64,000 nt of DNA from Gemmatimonadales bacterium (GCA_024278175.1 JAJRTS010000071.1:62001-126000), one strand, 5' to 3'; counted from the first letter of the stretch, positions 1-11,473 are shown. Numbers and translations: made by a program. Notes: generated by a model from the sequence alone, not told the origin.

Positions 1-497
1 GTGAGGTCGATTATTGTCACCCGGCAGGTATCGGTATCGAGAATCGCCGCGGTGCAGCGGCCGCTGAGCCAGCCCCCGCACTCGCCGGGATTGAGGCCGA
101 TCGGCAAGCTCTGTCCGCTCAAGGTTTCCACCACGGTCTCGTGGGTGTGGCCGAATATGACCACGTCCGCCCCGTTGCCCGCTGCTTCGGCTTCCCAGTC
201 GGCGCAGTCGTGAACTACCCTGATTGTCAACTCACCGGCAGAAAACTGGATCGGCGGCTGCTCGATAGATCCGCCCACCGAAACGGCCTTGATTTTCAGC
301 CCGACCTTCTCGCCGTCGTTGTTGCCGTAGATCGCGCGAAACGGGCAGTTCAGCCCCTCCAGAGCCGCCATCGCAAAGGGCGCGACCACATCTCCGGCAT
401 GGATCACCAGCTCGCAGAGCCCGGCGTTGAAATGCTCCACGGCCCGGCGGAGCATGGGGACATTGTCATGGCTGTCGGAAACTACGCCTACGATCAT
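1..497 (-). CDS. YfcE/MJ0936-type phosphodiesterase (3' end beyond window)
   Basis: Calcineurin-like metallophosphoesterase of the small YfcE/MJ0936 family, which hydrolyses phosphodiesters with a two-metal centre in the cytoplasm. The N-terminus reads MIVGVVSDSHDN (metal motif DxH), followed by HAGDVV (GD motif), YGNND (GNxD) and, further on, GHTHE (GHxH). All four metal-binding blocks are therefore present in order. The start ATG (495-497) follows a GGGAG sequence. The gene runs off the left edge after about 165 residues, so only the last few residues are missing. The proS stop lies 34 bp upstream in the same direction, so the two may be cotranscribed. The physiological substrate cannot be told from sequence. 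Confidence 0.85.
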   Translation of the reverse strand, partial: MIVGVVSDSHDNVPMLRRAVEHFNAGLCELVIHAGDVVAPFAMAALEGLNCPFRAIYGNNDGEKVGLKIKAVSVGGSIEQPPIQFSAGELTIRVVHDCADWEAEAAGNGADVVIFGHTHETVVETLSGQSLPIGLNPGECGGWLSGRCTAAILDTDTCRVTIIDL

Positions 498-531
498 GCC
501 GCCACCATCGCTCCCAAGTATAACACGGCCG

Positions 532-1970
<1,439 letters not shown>

Positions 1971-2006
1971 TTAGTTTTTTGCATATTAGCCCGGATTAAC
2001 AGAGTG

Positions 2007-2036
2007 TTGAAAAACGCCATCCGCGGCATTTTTCAA
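2007..2036 (-). terminator. hairpin with U-rich arm after the membrane glycosyltransferase gene
   Basis: A 12-position stem with one mismatch (TTGAAAAACGCC paired with GGCATTTTTCAA, 6-nt loop) lies between the stop of the 2124-3626 gene and the proS start, so it could end the upstream minus-strand transcript. Its arm TGTTGAAAAA also resembles the right end of the dispersed repeat found at 3705, 10229 and 21077, so it may instead be a repeat relic. Confidence 0.4.
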
Positions 2037-2123
2037 GGCCCCTTGAGTGGATTCCTGACAAATCAATATAATCTATCAAAGCGCCGGAAGTGTGTCAATG
2101 GTGGCGCCGGGGCGGGCGGCGGC

Positions 2124-3626
2124 TCAAGCGCCGTCAGGATCGCACTCTGGCGGGAGTTTCCGCATCGATGAGAAAGCGCTTGCGGCCAGCAGCCAGATCA
2201 GTGGCTCGATCTCATAGCGGATCCTGGCGTTTTCTCCTATTTCCAGCAGGTTTACCACGCCGCTGACATAAGCCACGGTAAAGAGCATGAACAGCGCGGC
2301 TATCCCCCTTGGTCCCCTCAAGCCCTCAAGCCCTCCGCGAGCCAACGCCGCGGGCCAGTAGAGCGCAATCGCCAGCAGGGCCGCCAGTACGAACAGGCCG
2401 ATATCCGGCAGAGACTCCGACAGCTTGATCCTGCTCTTGAACTCGGTATGGTAGTTATCTCGCCAGAGTGAGCTGAGTTGCCCGTAGAGAATGACATCGG
2501 ATACCCGGACCCAGGGCCCTATTTTTTTTACATTCTCCGGATTGAAAATCTGGTCGTGGGGCGGCTGAACGTACAAACTAAGCGCTCCGAACACACCTCC
2601 GGCGTAGGCTGCGGGGCGATAACGGACCACGCTGAGGTCATCGTGAAGGAAACGGCGGGAAATATCGACATAGGCCGGGTGGTTGAAATTGGGCGCTCCG
2701 CTGGCGGTTCTCTCGTTATCCAGGATCGGGATGCCGCTGGGAAGGAACGAACCGACTTCACCCGTTTTCTCACGATAATAGTCGAGGCTCTCGAAATTGG
2801 CATACAGGCCGAATTTCGAGAGTCGGCCATTGGCGAACATCTTCACCCGCTGGAAATCAGAGATCTGCATGATCGTGATCTTGTAGAAATTCATCCCCAG
2901 CAGCGTGCTGGTGGTAAAGCCTCCCACGGTGTAATAGTTCTTCGCCATCCACAATCCCACAACCAGCAGAGGGATCAACGCGGCGGTTACAATCTGCCTG
3001 CGGCACTCTGGCAGCAGCAGCCACAGCGCGCCCGGCACCAGCAGCAGCCACAGCGGATGAAACATACTGCGGGTCAGCACAACCATCGCCAGCAGCAGGA
3101 ACAGGCAAAACAACCAGGCAAGTTTCCTGGTTTCGGCAAAGACATTAAGCGCCAGCGCGGCCAGCACCAGCATCAGCGCAACCGGGTAACTGTAAAACGC
3201 CCAGTTCTCCAGCAGGATCGTCGCCGGAGTGACGGTAAACACTCCGCTAAGCGCAAATGCCCATTTGCGGCCAAGCCCCAGGCGGAGGCCAAGCAGAAAG
3301 ACAGCAATACAGAGGCACAGCCCCATCACCAGGTAGATCAGCTGCAACACCTGAATAAAATTACCCGGAAATATTTTGCAGACCAAACCGATGAACAAAT
3401 TAAACAGGGGCGGTTGGTAGTGGAGCAGCAGAACAGTGCGGAACAGGTCTTCCTTGAGCAGCAGCGGATCGGCGATCTGGATCAGGTTATCGAGATCGGC
3501 CACAAACCTGACGCCGATCGCGTAACAGGCCAGGCGCGAGAGCGCGAAAAGACCGGCGAGATAGCAGCACAACCTTGTGGTGCCTGAGGGGAACAACTTG
3601 CTTTCGCCGCTCATTTTACCGCTCAT
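2124..3626 (-). CDS. multi-pass membrane glycosyltransferase-like protein (GT39/ArnT-like)
   Basis: About 500 residues with some ten hydrophobic segments. After the first membrane segment comes a soluble loop (ADLDNLIQIADPLLLKED then HYQPPLFNLFIGL). That pattern of an acidic first loop followed by a Pro-rich re-entry is seen in polyprenyl-phosphate-sugar-dependent integral membrane glycosyltransferases (GT-C fold, GT39/ArnT/PMT-like). A long extracytoplasmic stretch (roughly residues 230-370) precedes the last membrane segments. I infer transfer of a lipid-linked sugar at the outer face of the inner membrane; the acceptor is unknown. The ATG at 3624-3626 is chosen because upstream in-frame codons run into the 3705-3910 repeat. 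A second ATG four codons on is equally possible. No operon partner is evident. Confidence 0.6.
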   Translation of the reverse strand: MSGKMSGESKLFPSGTTRLCCYLAGLFALSRLACYAIGVRFVADLDNLIQIADPLLLKEDLFRTVLLLHYQPPLFNLFIGLVCKIFPGNFIQVLQLIYLVMGLCLCIAVFLLGLRLGLGRKWAFALSGVFTVTPATILLENWAFYSYPVALMLVLAALALNVFAETRKLAWLFCLFLLLAMVVLTRSMFHPLWLLLVPGALWLLLPECRRQIVTAALIPLLVVGLWMAKNYYTVGGFTTSTLLGMNFYKITIMQISDFQRVKMFANGRLSKFGLYANFESLDYYREKTGEVGSFLPSGIPILDNERTASGAPNFNHPAYVDISRRFLHDDLSVVRYRPAAYAGGVFGALSLYVQPPHDQIFNPENVKKIGPWVRVSDVILYGQLSSLWRDNYHTEFKSRIKLSESLPDIGLFVLAALLAIALYWPAALARGGLEGLRGPRGIAALFMLFTVAYVSGVVNLLEIGENARIRYEIEPLIWLLAASAFSSMRKLPPECDPDGA

Positions 3627-3704
3627 GCCTGCCCCGCTGGAATAATTAAGCAGCCGTTTTATCCGCCGGCAACGCTGAATCGTAAAACAAGGGAGTCCGC
3701 TAGA

Positions 3705-3910
3705 GGGGCGTTGAAATAATACGCTCAACGCCTTGGAGTGAAAAGTTTTGCCCCGTTGCTTGTCAAGGGCAAGGCAAGCCGTTTCTTTTGTCAATTTTGC
3801 TACTTGTACTAGACCAAGCAGTTGCATCGTACGGATCGTTTTGGGCTTGAATAGCGGGAAACGGCCCTTGACAACCGGATGCCCATACTTACGTTATTTT
3901 TCAACACGCT
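3705..3910 (+). repeat. dispersed palindromic intergenic repeat, copy A
   Basis: 206 bp, one of three well-preserved copies. Order of parts: a small hairpin (GGCGTTGA...TCAACGCC, 3706-3732), a spacer, the left arm TTGTCAAGGGC (3760-3770) with AAGGCAAGCCGTTTC, about 70 bp of variable sequence, the right arm GAAACGGCCCTTGACAA (3858-3874), and the end box TTTTTCAACACGCT (to 3910). The left and right arms are complementary, so the element can fold into one long stem. It sits between the aroF1 terminator and the glycosyltransferase gene. Confidence 0.85.
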
Positions 3911-3934
3911 TCCAGGGCACAAATGGGGTACCGC

Positions 3935-3970
3935 AAAAAAACCCCGCTCCATAAAGAAGCGAGGCTTTTT
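3935..3970 (-). terminator. rho-independent terminator of the leu-aroF1 operon
   Basis: On the minus strand, CCTCGCT pairs with AGCGGGG across a short loop and is followed by seven T residues (3935-3941). It lies about 25 bp past the aroF1 stop, where the leuA-to-aroF1 transcript should end. Confidence 0.8.
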
Positions 3971-3992
3971 ATTCATTGTATCTTGCTGAATA

Positions 3993-5012
3993 TCATAGCC
4001 TTTTACCTTCAGCCCTGAGAATTGGCTTCAGGCCCTTGACCAGCTCTGCGAACTGCTCGGGGTTCAGCGACTGCTCCCCGTCGGAAAGGGCATTCTCCGG
4101 ATCGATATGGACCTCGATTATCGCCCCGTCAGCGCCACAGGCTGCCGATGCCTTGGTCATCGCCCCCACCAACGCCGACACCCCGGTGCCGTGGCTGGGG
4201 TCTACAATTATGGGCAGATGGCTCATCCGCTTGACCAACGGTACGGCCGAAAGATCGAGCGTGTTGCGCGTGGCGGTCTCAAACGTGCGGATGCCGCGCT
4301 CGCAGAGGATCACGTTGGGGTTTCCCTGGCTGACCACGTACTCGGCCGACATCAGGAACTCGTCGATAGTCGCCGAGAGCCCGCGCTTGAGCAGGACCGG
4401 TTTATCGAGCAGGCCCACCTGCTTGAGCAGGGCGTAATTCTGCATGTTACGCGCACCGATCTGAAGAATGTCGGTGTAACGCGCCACCAGCGGAATGTCC
4501 TGCGGAGTGATAATCTCGGTAACTATCGGCAGGCCCGTTTTTTCCCGCGCCTCGGCAAGCAGTTCCAGACCCTCTTCTTCCAGGCCCTGGAAGCTGTACG
4601 GGCTGGTGCGCGGTTTGAACGCACCGCCGCGAAGTACGGTTGCGCCGGCCTTTTTCACCTGCTCGGCCGTGGCGATAATCTGCTCGCGGCTTTCCACGCT
4701 GCAGGGTCCGGCGATGATTACGAACCGGTCGCTGCCGAACGCCACGTTCTCCCCCACCCGGACAATAGTCTTGTCCTTTTTCAGCTCACTGCCGACCAGC
4801 TTGTAAGGCTTGAGGATCGGAATCACTGATTCCACGCCGGGCACGGACTCCAGGCCCTTGAGGCGGAACTTGCCGCGCTCGTCGCCGATAGCCCCGATCA
4901 CGGTCCGCTGCTCGCCGTAAATCGGGTGAGTCTTGTAGCCGAGTTCACGCACTTTATCGAACACATGGTCGATCTGGGCGCGGGAGGCGTCCTCTCTCAT
5001 GACGATAATCAT
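3993..5012 (-). CDS. aroF: 3-deoxy-7-phosphoheptulonate (DAHP) synthase, paralogue 1
   Basis: Condenses phosphoenolpyruvate with erythrose 4-phosphate, the first step of aromatic amino-acid synthesis. It is a type I-beta DAHP synthase. Residues 1-80 form the ferredoxin/ACT-like regulatory domain ([10 protein letters not shown]..., VIGAIGD), and a TIM barrel follows with [47 protein letters not shown] and DPSHGTG. The start ATG at 5012 is preceded by GCAGGAG. It is the last gene of the leuACDB run and has its own terminator. A second, closely similar paralogue lies at 10447-11469. This copy lacks the Phe/Tyr attenuator that precedes the other, so the two are probably controlled differently. 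Confidence 0.95.
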   Translation of the reverse strand: MIIVMREDASRAQIDHVFDKVRELGYKTHPIYGEQRTVIGAIGDERGKFRLKGLESVPGVESVIPILKPYKLVGSELKKDKTIVRVGENVAFGSDRFVIIAGPCSVESREQIIATAEQVKKAGATVLRGGAFKPRTSPYSFQGLEEEGLELLAEAREKTGLPIVTEIITPQDIPLVARYTDILQIGARNMQNYALLKQVGLLDKPVLLKRGLSATIDEFLMSAEYVVSQGNPNVILCERGIRTFETATRNTLDLSAVPLVKRMSHLPIIVDPSHGTGVSALVGAMTKASAACGADGAIIEVHIDPENALSDGEQSLNPEQFAELVKGLKPILRAEGKRL

Positions 5013-5070
5013 CTTAAATCGCTCCTGCGGGTGCAACGGGGATAATTTAATTGCCGGAACCGGCCGGATA

Positions 5071-6138
5071 TTACCTGGAGGCTTGCTCGGCGATCAGGTC
5101 GCCGACCTCGCGGGTTCCGTAACCCATCTTACCGGCGCCCAGGTTCTTGATCTTGTTGGCGCAGGCCCACTTGACAGCGTCTTCGATGTCTGTGGCCATG
5201 GCGGTTTCGCCCAGGTCCTCGAGCATCATCGCGGCGCTGCAGATCGAGGCCAGCGGGTTGATCACGTTCAGGCCGGTGTACTTGGGCGCGCTGCCGCCGA
5301 TAGGCTCGTACATCGAAACGCCCTCGGGGTTGATGTTGCCGCCGGCGGCGATACCCATCCCGCCCTGGACCATCGCGCCCAGGTCGGTGATAATGTCACC
5401 GAACATGTTCTCGACCACCAGCACGTCGAACCACTCGGGATTCTTGACCATCCACATGCAGGTAGCGTCCACGTGAGCGTAATCACGCTTGATGTCGGGG
5501 TAATCAGCCTTGCCGACCTCGTGAAACACACGCTCCCAGAGGTCGCTGGCGTAAGTGAGTACGTTGGTCTTAGCCACCAGCGTGAGTGTCTTATTCTTGT
5601 CGCGCTTGCGGCAGTACTCGAAAGCGTAGCGTATGCAACGCTCCACGCCCTTGCGGGTGTTGATCGAGGTCTGGATCGCCACCTCGTCGGCGGTACCCTT
5701 CTTAAGGTTGCCGCCCGAGCCGGCATAGAGGCCCTCGGTGTTCTCGCGCACGACCACGAAATCAATATCCTCGGGTCCCTTGTCCTTGATCGGGGTCGAT
5801 ACGCCGGGATAGAGTTTGACCGGACGAAGGTTGATATAATGGTCCAGGCCGAAACGAAGGGCCAGCAGCAGGCCTTTTTCCAGGATACCGGGCTTGACGT
5901 CCGGGTGGCCGATCGCGCCCAGCAGGATCGCATCGTATTTTTTCAGGGTCTCGATACCGTCCTCGGGAAGAACGACACCGGTGGCCTTGTAGTTCTCGCC
6001 GCCCCAGTTAAAATCGGTAAACTCAAAAGTTTTGCCATACTTACTCGCCACAGCCTTGAGTACTTTCAAAGCCTCGTCCACAACCTCCGGCCCCGTGCCG
6101 TCGCCGGGGAGAACCGCGATTTTATAACTCGACGCCAT
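5071..6138 (-). CDS. leuB: 3-isopropylmalate dehydrogenase
   Basis: Oxidative decarboxylation of 3-isopropylmalate to 2-ketoisocaproate with NAD+ in leucine synthesis. 355 residues. Family blocks: [11 protein letters not shown] (N-terminal nucleotide/substrate loop), LRPVKLYPG (substrate Arg residues), [38 protein letters not shown] (metal Asp residues) and [12 protein letters not shown] (NAD adenine loop). Isocitrate, homoisocitrate and tartrate dehydrogenases share these motifs. The neighbouring leuA, leuC and leuD make leuB the best call. The start ATG follows AGAAGGAGTGG. Confidence 0.93.
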   Translation of the reverse strand: MASSYKIAVLPGDGTGPEVVDEALKVLKAVASKYGKTFEFTDFNWGGENYKATGVVLPEDGIETLKKYDAILLGAIGHPDVKPGILEKGLLLALRFGLDHYINLRPVKLYPGVSTPIKDKGPEDIDFVVVRENTEGLYAGSGGNLKKGTADEVAIQTSINTRKGVERCIRYAFEYCRKRDKNKTLTLVAKTNVLTYASDLWERVFHEVGKADYPDIKRDYAHVDATCMWMVKNPEWFDVLVVENMFGDIITDLGAMVQGGMGIAAGGNINPEGVSMYEPIGGSAPKYTGLNVINPLASICSAAMMLEDLGETAMATDIEDAVKWACANKIKNLGAGKMGYGTREVGDLIAEQASR

Positions 6139-6221
6139 CTAACCACTCCTTCTTTTCATGTACCGAACAGTTGCAATCCAGCTCTGATTTTCAGGTAACT
6201 TACAAAATAACACAATCCGGC

Positions 6222-6842
6222 TTATCCCGCCAGCAACCAGGGTTGAGCGCCGTGATGTTTTTCCTCAAACCAGGTAATCTCGCTCTCATGCTGTAGCGTC
6301 CAGCCGATATGGTCCAGCCCCTTGAGCAGGCAGTTGCGGGCAAAGGGCGGCACCGCGAAGCTGAAATTCAGTCCGCCGGGCGAGGTAAGCGTCTGCGTTT
6401 GCAGATCGACCGTAAGCTGCGTACCCTCGTTGGTTTCGATCTCCCGGAACAGGGCCTCCACCTCAGCGGCGGCCAGCGCAACAGGCACCATCCCGTTCTT
6501 GGTGCAGTTGTTGAAGAAAATGTCGGCGAAACCGGGCGCCACCACCGCACGAAAACCGTATTCCACCAACGCCCAGGGAGCATGTTCCCGGCTGGAGCCG
6601 CAACCGAAATTATCACGGGCAACCAGGATCCCGGCCCCCTGATAGCGGGGAGCGTTGAGGATAAAATCCGGATTGGGCTGCGTCTCCTGCTCGTCCAGAT
6701 AGCGCCAGTCGTGGAAGAGGTGCTTGCCGAACCCCGTGCGCTCTATTTTTTTGAGGAACTGCTTGGGGATTATCTGGTCCGTATCGACATTCTGACGGTC
6801 GAGAATGGCCGCCAGCGCCGTATAACTGGTAAAAGGTTCCAT
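6222..6842 (-). CDS. leuD: 3-isopropylmalate dehydratase small subunit
   Basis: Swivel-domain subunit of isopropylmalate isomerase, which works with LeuC to convert 2- to 3-isopropylmalate. 206 residues. Diagnostic blocks are [13 protein letters not shown] near the N-terminus, [18 protein letters not shown] (the conserved substrate loop) and [20 protein letters not shown]. The start is 37 bp after the leuC stop. The C-terminal [13 protein letters not shown] motif is typical of the full-length bacterial LeuD rather than the shorter archaeal form. Confidence 0.95.
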   Translation of the reverse strand: MEPFTSYTALAAILDRQNVDTDQIIPKQFLKKIERTGFGKHLFHDWRYLDEQETQPNPDFILNAPRYQGAGILVARDNFGCGSSREHAPWALVEYGFRAVVAPGFADIFFNNCTKNGMVPVALAAAEVEALFREIETNEGTQLTVDLQTQTLTSPGGLNFSFAVPPFARNCLLKGLDHIGWTLQHESEITWFEEKHHGAQPWLLAG

Positions 6843-6879
6843 TGTCGTATCTCGCGTGCTGAATGAGTTCCAATCCGTC

Positions 6880-8277
6880 TCAGAGCAATTCGCGCGGGTC
6901 AGCGAAGCGCCCGCTGACCGCGGCGGCGGCGGCCAGCAGCGGGCTGACCAGATGCGTGCGTCCACCCTTGCCCTGACGGCCTTCAAAGTTGCGGTTGCTG
7001 GTGGAGGCGCAGCGCTCACCCGGCGCCAGGCGATCATCGTTCATCGCCAGACACATCGAACAGCCGGCGGTGCGCCACTCGAACCCGGCCCGCAGAAAAA
7101 CCTCGTCCAGGCCCTCCTGCTCGGCCTGCCGCTTGACCAGACCGCTGCCGGGCACGATAATCGCCCGCACCCCGTCGGCCACTTTGCGGCCGCGCACGAA
7201 CCCGGCCACCTCGCGAAGGTCCTCGATCCGGCCATTGGTGCAACTGCCGATAAACACGGTGTCGATCTCTATTTCTTTGATCGGCGTATTGGGCTTGAGA
7301 CCCATGTACTCCAGGGCCAGCTCGATATTGCGGCGCTCGCCCGGATCGTCGCAGGCGGCCGGGTCCGGCACCTTGCCGTCGATACCGGTTACCATCCCGG
7401 GGCTGGTGCCCCAGGTTACCCGTGGCCGCAGGGAGTCGATCCTCAACTCCAGCACTTCGTCGTACACGGCGTCCGGGTCGGAAGGGAGCTGTTTCCAAAG
7501 CTCGACCGCTTTGGCGAAGTCCTCGCCCTCCGGTGCGAACGGACGGCCCTGAAGGTAGTCGAAAGTCCGCTGGTCGGGGGCCACCATCCCGGCGCGCGCC
7601 CCGGCCTCGATACTCATGTTGCAGAGCGTCATCCGGCCTTCCATCGACATCCGGCGGATAACCTCGCCCGCGTATTCGATAACATAGCCCGTGCCGCCGG
7701 CCGTGCCGATCTGGCCGATAATCGCAAGGATTACGTCCTTGGGCCCGAAATGTTCGGGAGTCTGGCCCTCCACCCTGATCAGCATTGATTTGGGCTTGCG
7801 CTGCTGAAGGGTCTGGGAGGCGAGCACGTGCTCCACCTCACTGGTGCCGATCCCGAACGCCAGGGCCCCGAACGCGCCGTGGGTGGCGGTGTGGCTGTCG
7901 CCGCAGACGATAGTCATACCCGGCAGGGTCAGTCCCTGCTCGGGCGCCATGACGTGCACCACTCCCTGACGGACGTCGTCGAGGTCGAAAATCGTGATCC
8001 CGAAATTTTTACAATTCTCGCGCAGTGCTTCAACCTGCCTGGCGCTCAGGGGATCGGCTATCGGTTTGTCGCGATCAAGGGTCGGGACGTTATGGTCCGG
8101 TACGGCGAACGTGGCCCGCGGCTGGCGGACCTTGCGCCCGGCGAGCCTGAGCCCCTCGAACGCCTGGGGCGAGGTCACCTCGTGGACCAGGTGGCGGTCG
8201 ATATAGAGCAGCGTGATTCCCTCATGCTCTGCCACCACGTGCGCGTCCCAGATTTTCTGGAACATCGTTTTACCCAT
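6880..8277 (-). CDS. leuC: 3-isopropylmalate dehydratase large subunit
   Basis: Aconitase-family [4Fe-4S] subunit of isopropylmalate isomerase. 465 residues, normal for bacterial LeuC. Seen: [54 protein letters not shown], and the cluster cysteines in [13 protein letters not shown] and in [10 protein letters not shown]. The ATG at 8277 is chosen because AAGGAG lies 8 nt upstream. The in-frame extension upstream has no such signal. It follows leuA by 58 bp and precedes leuD by 37 bp in one operon. Confidence 0.96.
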   Translation of the reverse strand: MGKTMFQKIWDAHVVAEHEGITLLYIDRHLVHEVTSPQAFEGLRLAGRKVRQPRATFAVPDHNVPTLDRDKPIADPLSARQVEALRENCKNFGITIFDLDDVRQGVVHVMAPEQGLTLPGMTIVCGDSHTATHGAFGALAFGIGTSEVEHVLASQTLQQRKPKSMLIRVEGQTPEHFGPKDVILAIIGQIGTAGGTGYVIEYAGEVIRRMSMEGRMTLCNMSIEAGARAGMVAPDQRTFDYLQGRPFAPEGEDFAKAVELWKQLPSDPDAVYDEVLELRIDSLRPRVTWGTSPGMVTGIDGKVPDPAACDDPGERRNIELALEYMGLKPNTPIKEIEIDTVFIGSCTNGRIEDLREVAGFVRGRKVADGVRAIIVPGSGLVKRQAEQEGLDEVFLRAGFEWRTAGCSMCLAMNDDRLAPGERCASTSNRNFEGRQGKGGRTHLVSPLLAAAAAVSGRFADPRELL

Positions 8278-8335
8278 CGTACTTCTCCTTGTAATCATCA
8301 CTTGTAGTCGTATGTTAGCGCATCAGTGAGCGTAA

Positions 8336-9883
8336 TCAGCCTTTTTCCGCGGCTTTCCCGCGCGCGAACAGGGCCTTGTTTACGGCGTTCAGGTAGGCCC
8401 GGGCCGTGGCGTCCATCACATCGGTGCTGGCAGCCTTGCCCATGTACTCCACATCATCGAACACAACGCGGATGAACACCTCGCCGATCGCCTCGCGGCC
8501 CTCGCTAATCGAGCGGATCTGGTAATCGGTCAGCGAACCGTCCAGACCCACAATCCTGTCGATAGTGTTGCACAGCGCGCTGACCGGACCCTCGCCGGTG
8601 GCGGCCTCCTCGATTTCCTCTTCGGTTTCCCTGTTCTTAAGCACCAGCGTGGCGCTGCTCACTATCTGGTTGCCGCCGACTGTCTGGATGTACTTCATGT
8701 GCCAGATTTCCGGGATATCCTGGATCCCGTCCTGCACTATCGCCAGCAGATCGTCGTCGGTAATCGTCTTCTTCTGGTCGGCCACCTTGGTGAACAGCTT
8801 GTAGGCCTTCTCAAGGTCCTCTTTGGCCAGGTCGAACCCGAGTTCCTTGAAGCGCACGGCCAGGGCGTGACGGCCCGAGTGCTTGCCGAGCACGATATTG
8901 CTCTTCAAAATGCCCACCGACTGCGGGGTCATGATCTCGTAGGTCAGCGAGTCCTTGAGCATCCCGTCCTGATGAATTCCGGCCTCGTGGGCGAACGCGT
9001 TCTTGCCCACTATCGCCTTGTTCTGCTGGACGAACACGCCGGTGATATTGCTGAGCAGGCGGCTGGTGGGATAGAGTTCCTCGGTGACTATCCCGGTTAT
9101 AAAATCGAGAAAATCCGCGCGCGTGCGGCAGCTCATCACAAATTCCTCCAGCGAGGCGTTGCCCGCCCGCTCGCCGATACCGTTGACCGTGCACTCCACC
9201 TGGCCGGCCCCGTTGCGGCAGGCGGCGATAGAGTTGGCCACACCCAGGCCGAGATCGTTGTGGCAGTGGGTGCTCAGCACCGCTCTAGTACCCAGATCGG
9301 GCACGGCGTCGCAGAGCCTTTTCATCCGGGCGCCCCACTCCTCGGGGATCGCGTAACCGACAGTGTCCGGGATGTTGATCGTGGTCGCTCCGGCATCGAT
9401 AGCGGCCTGCGTCACCTGGGCCAGGTAGCCGTCATCCGTGCGGCCGGCATCCTCGCAACTGAATTCGATATCGTCGAAATAGCCCTTTGCTTTCTCGACT
9501 GCCCTGACGGCCGATTCCAGAACCTGCTCACGGCTTTTTTTGAGCTTGTACTTGAGGTGGATGTCGCTGGTGGCGATAAATGTGTGAATACGCGGCTTCG
9601 CGGCCTTTTCCAGCGCCCGGGCCGCCCGCTCTATATCAATATCGACAGCACGGGCTAGGCCCGCGACCACCGGGCCACGGACCTCTTCGGCCACCTTGCG
9701 GACCGCCTCGAAATCACCCTCGCTGGCAATCGGGAACCCGGCCTCCATCACATCCACGCCGAGTATGGCGAGCTGATGGGCCATCCGCAGTTTTTCAGCG
9801 AGGTTCATGCTGCAACCAGGGCTCTGCTCACCGTCGCGAAGAGTCGTATCGAAAATGGTTACCTTGCGTTTAGCGTCGGACAT
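8336..9883 (-). CDS. leuA: 2-isopropylmalate synthase
   Basis: Condenses acetyl-CoA with 2-ketoisovalerate, the committed step of leucine synthesis. 515 residues, the length of full LeuA type 1. The catalytic TIM barrel carries [16 protein letters not shown], the metal motif [27 protein letters not shown] and [12 protein letters not shown]. The C-terminal third (from about residue 390) is the regulatory LeuA dimer domain that normally binds leucine ([29 protein letters not shown]). The start ATG at 9883 has GGGAGG 8 nt upstream. A longer reading would start inside the inverted-repeat element at 9905. First gene of leuA-C-D-B-aroF1. Confidence 0.95.
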   Translation of the reverse strand: MSDAKRKVTIFDTTLRDGEQSPGCSMNLAEKLRMAHQLAILGVDVMEAGFPIASEGDFEAVRKVAEEVRGPVVAGLARAVDIDIERAARALEKAAKPRIHTFIATSDIHLKYKLKKSREQVLESAVRAVEKAKGYFDDIEFSCEDAGRTDDGYLAQVTQAAIDAGATTINIPDTVGYAIPEEWGARMKRLCDAVPDLGTRAVLSTHCHNDLGLGVANSIAACRNGAGQVECTVNGIGERAGNASLEEFVMSCRTRADFLDFITGIVTEELYPTSRLLSNITGVFVQQNKAIVGKNAFAHEAGIHQDGMLKDSLTYEIMTPQSVGILKSNIVLGKHSGRHALAVRFKELGFDLAKEDLEKAYKLFTKVADQKKTITDDDLLAIVQDGIQDIPEIWHMKYIQTVGGNQIVSSATLVLKNRETEEEIEEAATGEGPVSALCNTIDRIVGLDGSLTDYQIRSISEGREAIGEVFIRVVFDDVEYMGKAASTDVMDATARAYLNAVNKALFARGKAAEKG

Positions 9884-9904
9884 TTTTGTTCCTCCCCATC
9901 TATG

Positions 9905-10056
9905 ATGGCTTTGTAAGAAGTCCATCTACTTTGTTGCGCTGCATATCTCGTCACTGCGGAGTACCTTTAAGTACACCTCATTCCTCGATATTTGCGCGCC
10001 TCGTACCTGGAGCTTTTTACTTTGCCATCGGGAAATATGGCTTTCTACGAAACCAT
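9905..10056. repeat. MITE-like element bounded by imperfect inverted repeats
   Basis: About 150 bp with matching ends: ATGGCTTTGTAAGAAGTCCAT (9905-9925) and, inverted, the sequence at 10037-10056. Inside is a short palindromic patch around AGTACCTTTAAGTAC (9959-9973). There is no coding potential. It lies directly upstream of leuA. It resembles non-autonomous mobile or REP-type intergenic elements, but only one copy is in this window. Confidence 0.45.
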
Positions 10057-10119
10057 CATCTTTGATCGAGAATTGGTTTTCGAATGAACACTCAAGTTAC
10101 CGGCAGAGCTGCATTCAAG

Positions 10120-10153
10120 CAGTCCGCCGGGCGCTGAGGAGCGCCCGAACTGC
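10120..10153. other. strong nested hairpin upstream of leuA
   Basis: An inner perfect stem CGGGCGCT/AGCGCCCG with a GAGG loop (10128-10147) lies within an outer stem GCAGTCC/GAACTGC. There is no T-run on either strand, so it is not a standard terminator. It could be part of an untranslated leader of the leu operon or an aro-operon 3' end. Confidence 0.4.
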
Positions 10154-10228
10154 CCTCGCAGGCTGGGGGTGGAAAACCGTTTTCTCTCTATGGCGAAGTC
10201 ATACATTGCGAGCAAAATCCCTTCTAAA

Positions 10229-10434
10229 GGGGCGTTGAAACAAAGACATTCAACGCCCTATGGTGAAAAATTTCGTTTGTTCGGTTGTCAAGGGCAAGGC
10301 AAGCCGTTTCTTTTGCTGATCCTGTTACTTATGTTGTATCAAGCCGTTGCGTCGTTCGAGCTGTTTTGGACCGGCCTGGCTGGAAACGGCCCTTGACAAC
10401 CTTTATTCCCATTCTTCGTATATTTCAACACGCT
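10229..10434 (+). repeat. dispersed palindromic intergenic repeat, copy B
   Basis: 206 bp, the same length and order as copy A: small hairpin GGCGTTGAA...TTCAACGCC (10230-10257), left arm TTGTCAAGGGC (10285-10295) with AAGGCAAGCCGTTTCTTTT, variable middle, right arm GAAACGGCCCTTGACAA (10383-10399), end box TTTCAACACGCT (to 10434). It ends only 13 bp before the aroF2 stop codon. Together with the 9905 element and the 10120 hairpin it fills the gap between leuA and aroF2. Confidence 0.85.
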
Positions 10435-10446
10435 AAAATAATCCCG

Positions 10447-11469
10447 TTATTCGCCGAGCGTCCGTCCGATAGCCCGCGCGATAATTTCCAACTCTTTCAT
10501 CAACTTGCCGAACTGATCGGGATACAGGCTCTGCGCCCCGTCGCTGACAGCTTTATCCGGCTGGTGATGGACCTCGATTATCAGCCCGTCGGCCCCGGCG
10601 GCGGTGGCGGCGCGCGCCATCGGCAGCACCTTGTCGCGGATACCGGTGCCGTGGCTGGGGTCGGCCACCATCGGAAGGTGGCTCAGCTTCTGCACAACCG
10701 GGATAGCGCAAATGTCCATCGTGTTGCGCGTATAGGTTTCGAACGTGCGAATGCCCCGCTCGCAGAGGATCACGCTCTTGTTGCCGCCGCTTAGCAAATA
10801 CTCGGCGCTCATCAGCAGTTCCTCGATCGTGGCGGAAAGGCCGCGCTTGAGCAGCACCGGCTTATCCAGCACACCCAGAGCGCGCAGCAGGGTAAAATTC
10901 TGCATGTTGCGCGCGCCCACCTGAAGGATGTCCACATAGGGCAGCATCACCTCGATCTGGCTGGCGTCCATGATCTCACTGATAACAGCCAGACCGTGCT
11001 TGTCGGCGGCGGTGCGCATCAGTTGCAGGCCTTCCTCGCCCATGCCCTGGAAACTGTAGGGGCTTGTGCGCGGTTTGAAAGCGCCGCCGCGAAGAATTTT
11101 TGCTCCGCTGCCGGCCACCCGGGCGGCGATCTGCTCTATCTGGTCCTTGCCCTCCACCGCGCACGGCCCGGCCATCACCACCACTTGCCTGCCGCCGATC
11201 TCGATATCATTGCCGACCTTGATCACCGAATCGAACGGCTGGAACTGGCGGCTGGCCATCTTGTAGGGTGCGGAAATCCGCACAACCTCGCCAACGCCAT
11301 CGAGGATCTCGAAATCGCGCTGGTCGATAGCGGCGGTGTCGCCCACCGCACCGATAACCGTATAGTTCATCCCGGTGGAGCGATGAGAGTCCAGGTTGAG
11401 GCTTTGGATTTTTTCGATTACCGCCTGAATCTGTTCCTCGGTGGCATCGTGACGCATGCTGATGACCAT
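10447..11469 (-). CDS. aroF: 3-deoxy-7-phosphoheptulonate (DAHP) synthase, paralogue 2
   Basis: Second type I-beta DAHP synthase, 340 residues, same layout as the 3993-5012 gene: regulatory domain (MVISMRHDATEEQI, VIGAVGD) then barrel motifs [56 protein letters not shown]. The start ATG follows GAAGGA and is only 4 nt after the aroQ stop, so it is translationally coupled to chorismate mutase. Both lie downstream of an attenuator with a Phe/Tyr-rich leader peptide. This paralogue should therefore respond to Phe/Tyr charging at the transcriptional level. In related enzymes the N-terminal domain mediates allosteric inhibition; whether it does here is not visible. Confidence 0.94.
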   Translation of the reverse strand: MVISMRHDATEEQIQAVIEKIQSLNLDSHRSTGMNYTVIGAVGDTAAIDQRDFEILDGVGEVVRISAPYKMASRQFQPFDSVIKVGNDIEIGGRQVVVMAGPCAVEGKDQIEQIAARVAGSGAKILRGGAFKPRTSPYSFQGMGEEGLQLMRTAADKHGLAVISEIMDASQIEVMLPYVDILQVGARNMQNFTLLRALGVLDKPVLLKRGLSATIEELLMSAEYLLSGGNKSVILCERGIRTFETYTRNTMDICAIPVVQKLSHLPMVADPSHGTGIRDKVLPMARAATAAGADGLIIEVHHQPDKAVSDGAQSLYPDQFGKLMKELEIIARAIGRTLGE

Positions 11470-11473
11470 CGGC

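Noticed and set aside
2478-3587. Plus-strand open frame (369 codons) opposite the membrane glycosyltransferase.
   Set aside because: Low-complexity Gln/Arg/His composition typical of the complement of hydrophobic codons; no ribosome site.
4999-6198. Long plus-strand open frame (399 codons) covering leuB.
   Set aside because: It is the antisense shadow of leuB; codon patterns and conserved motifs are only on the minus strand.
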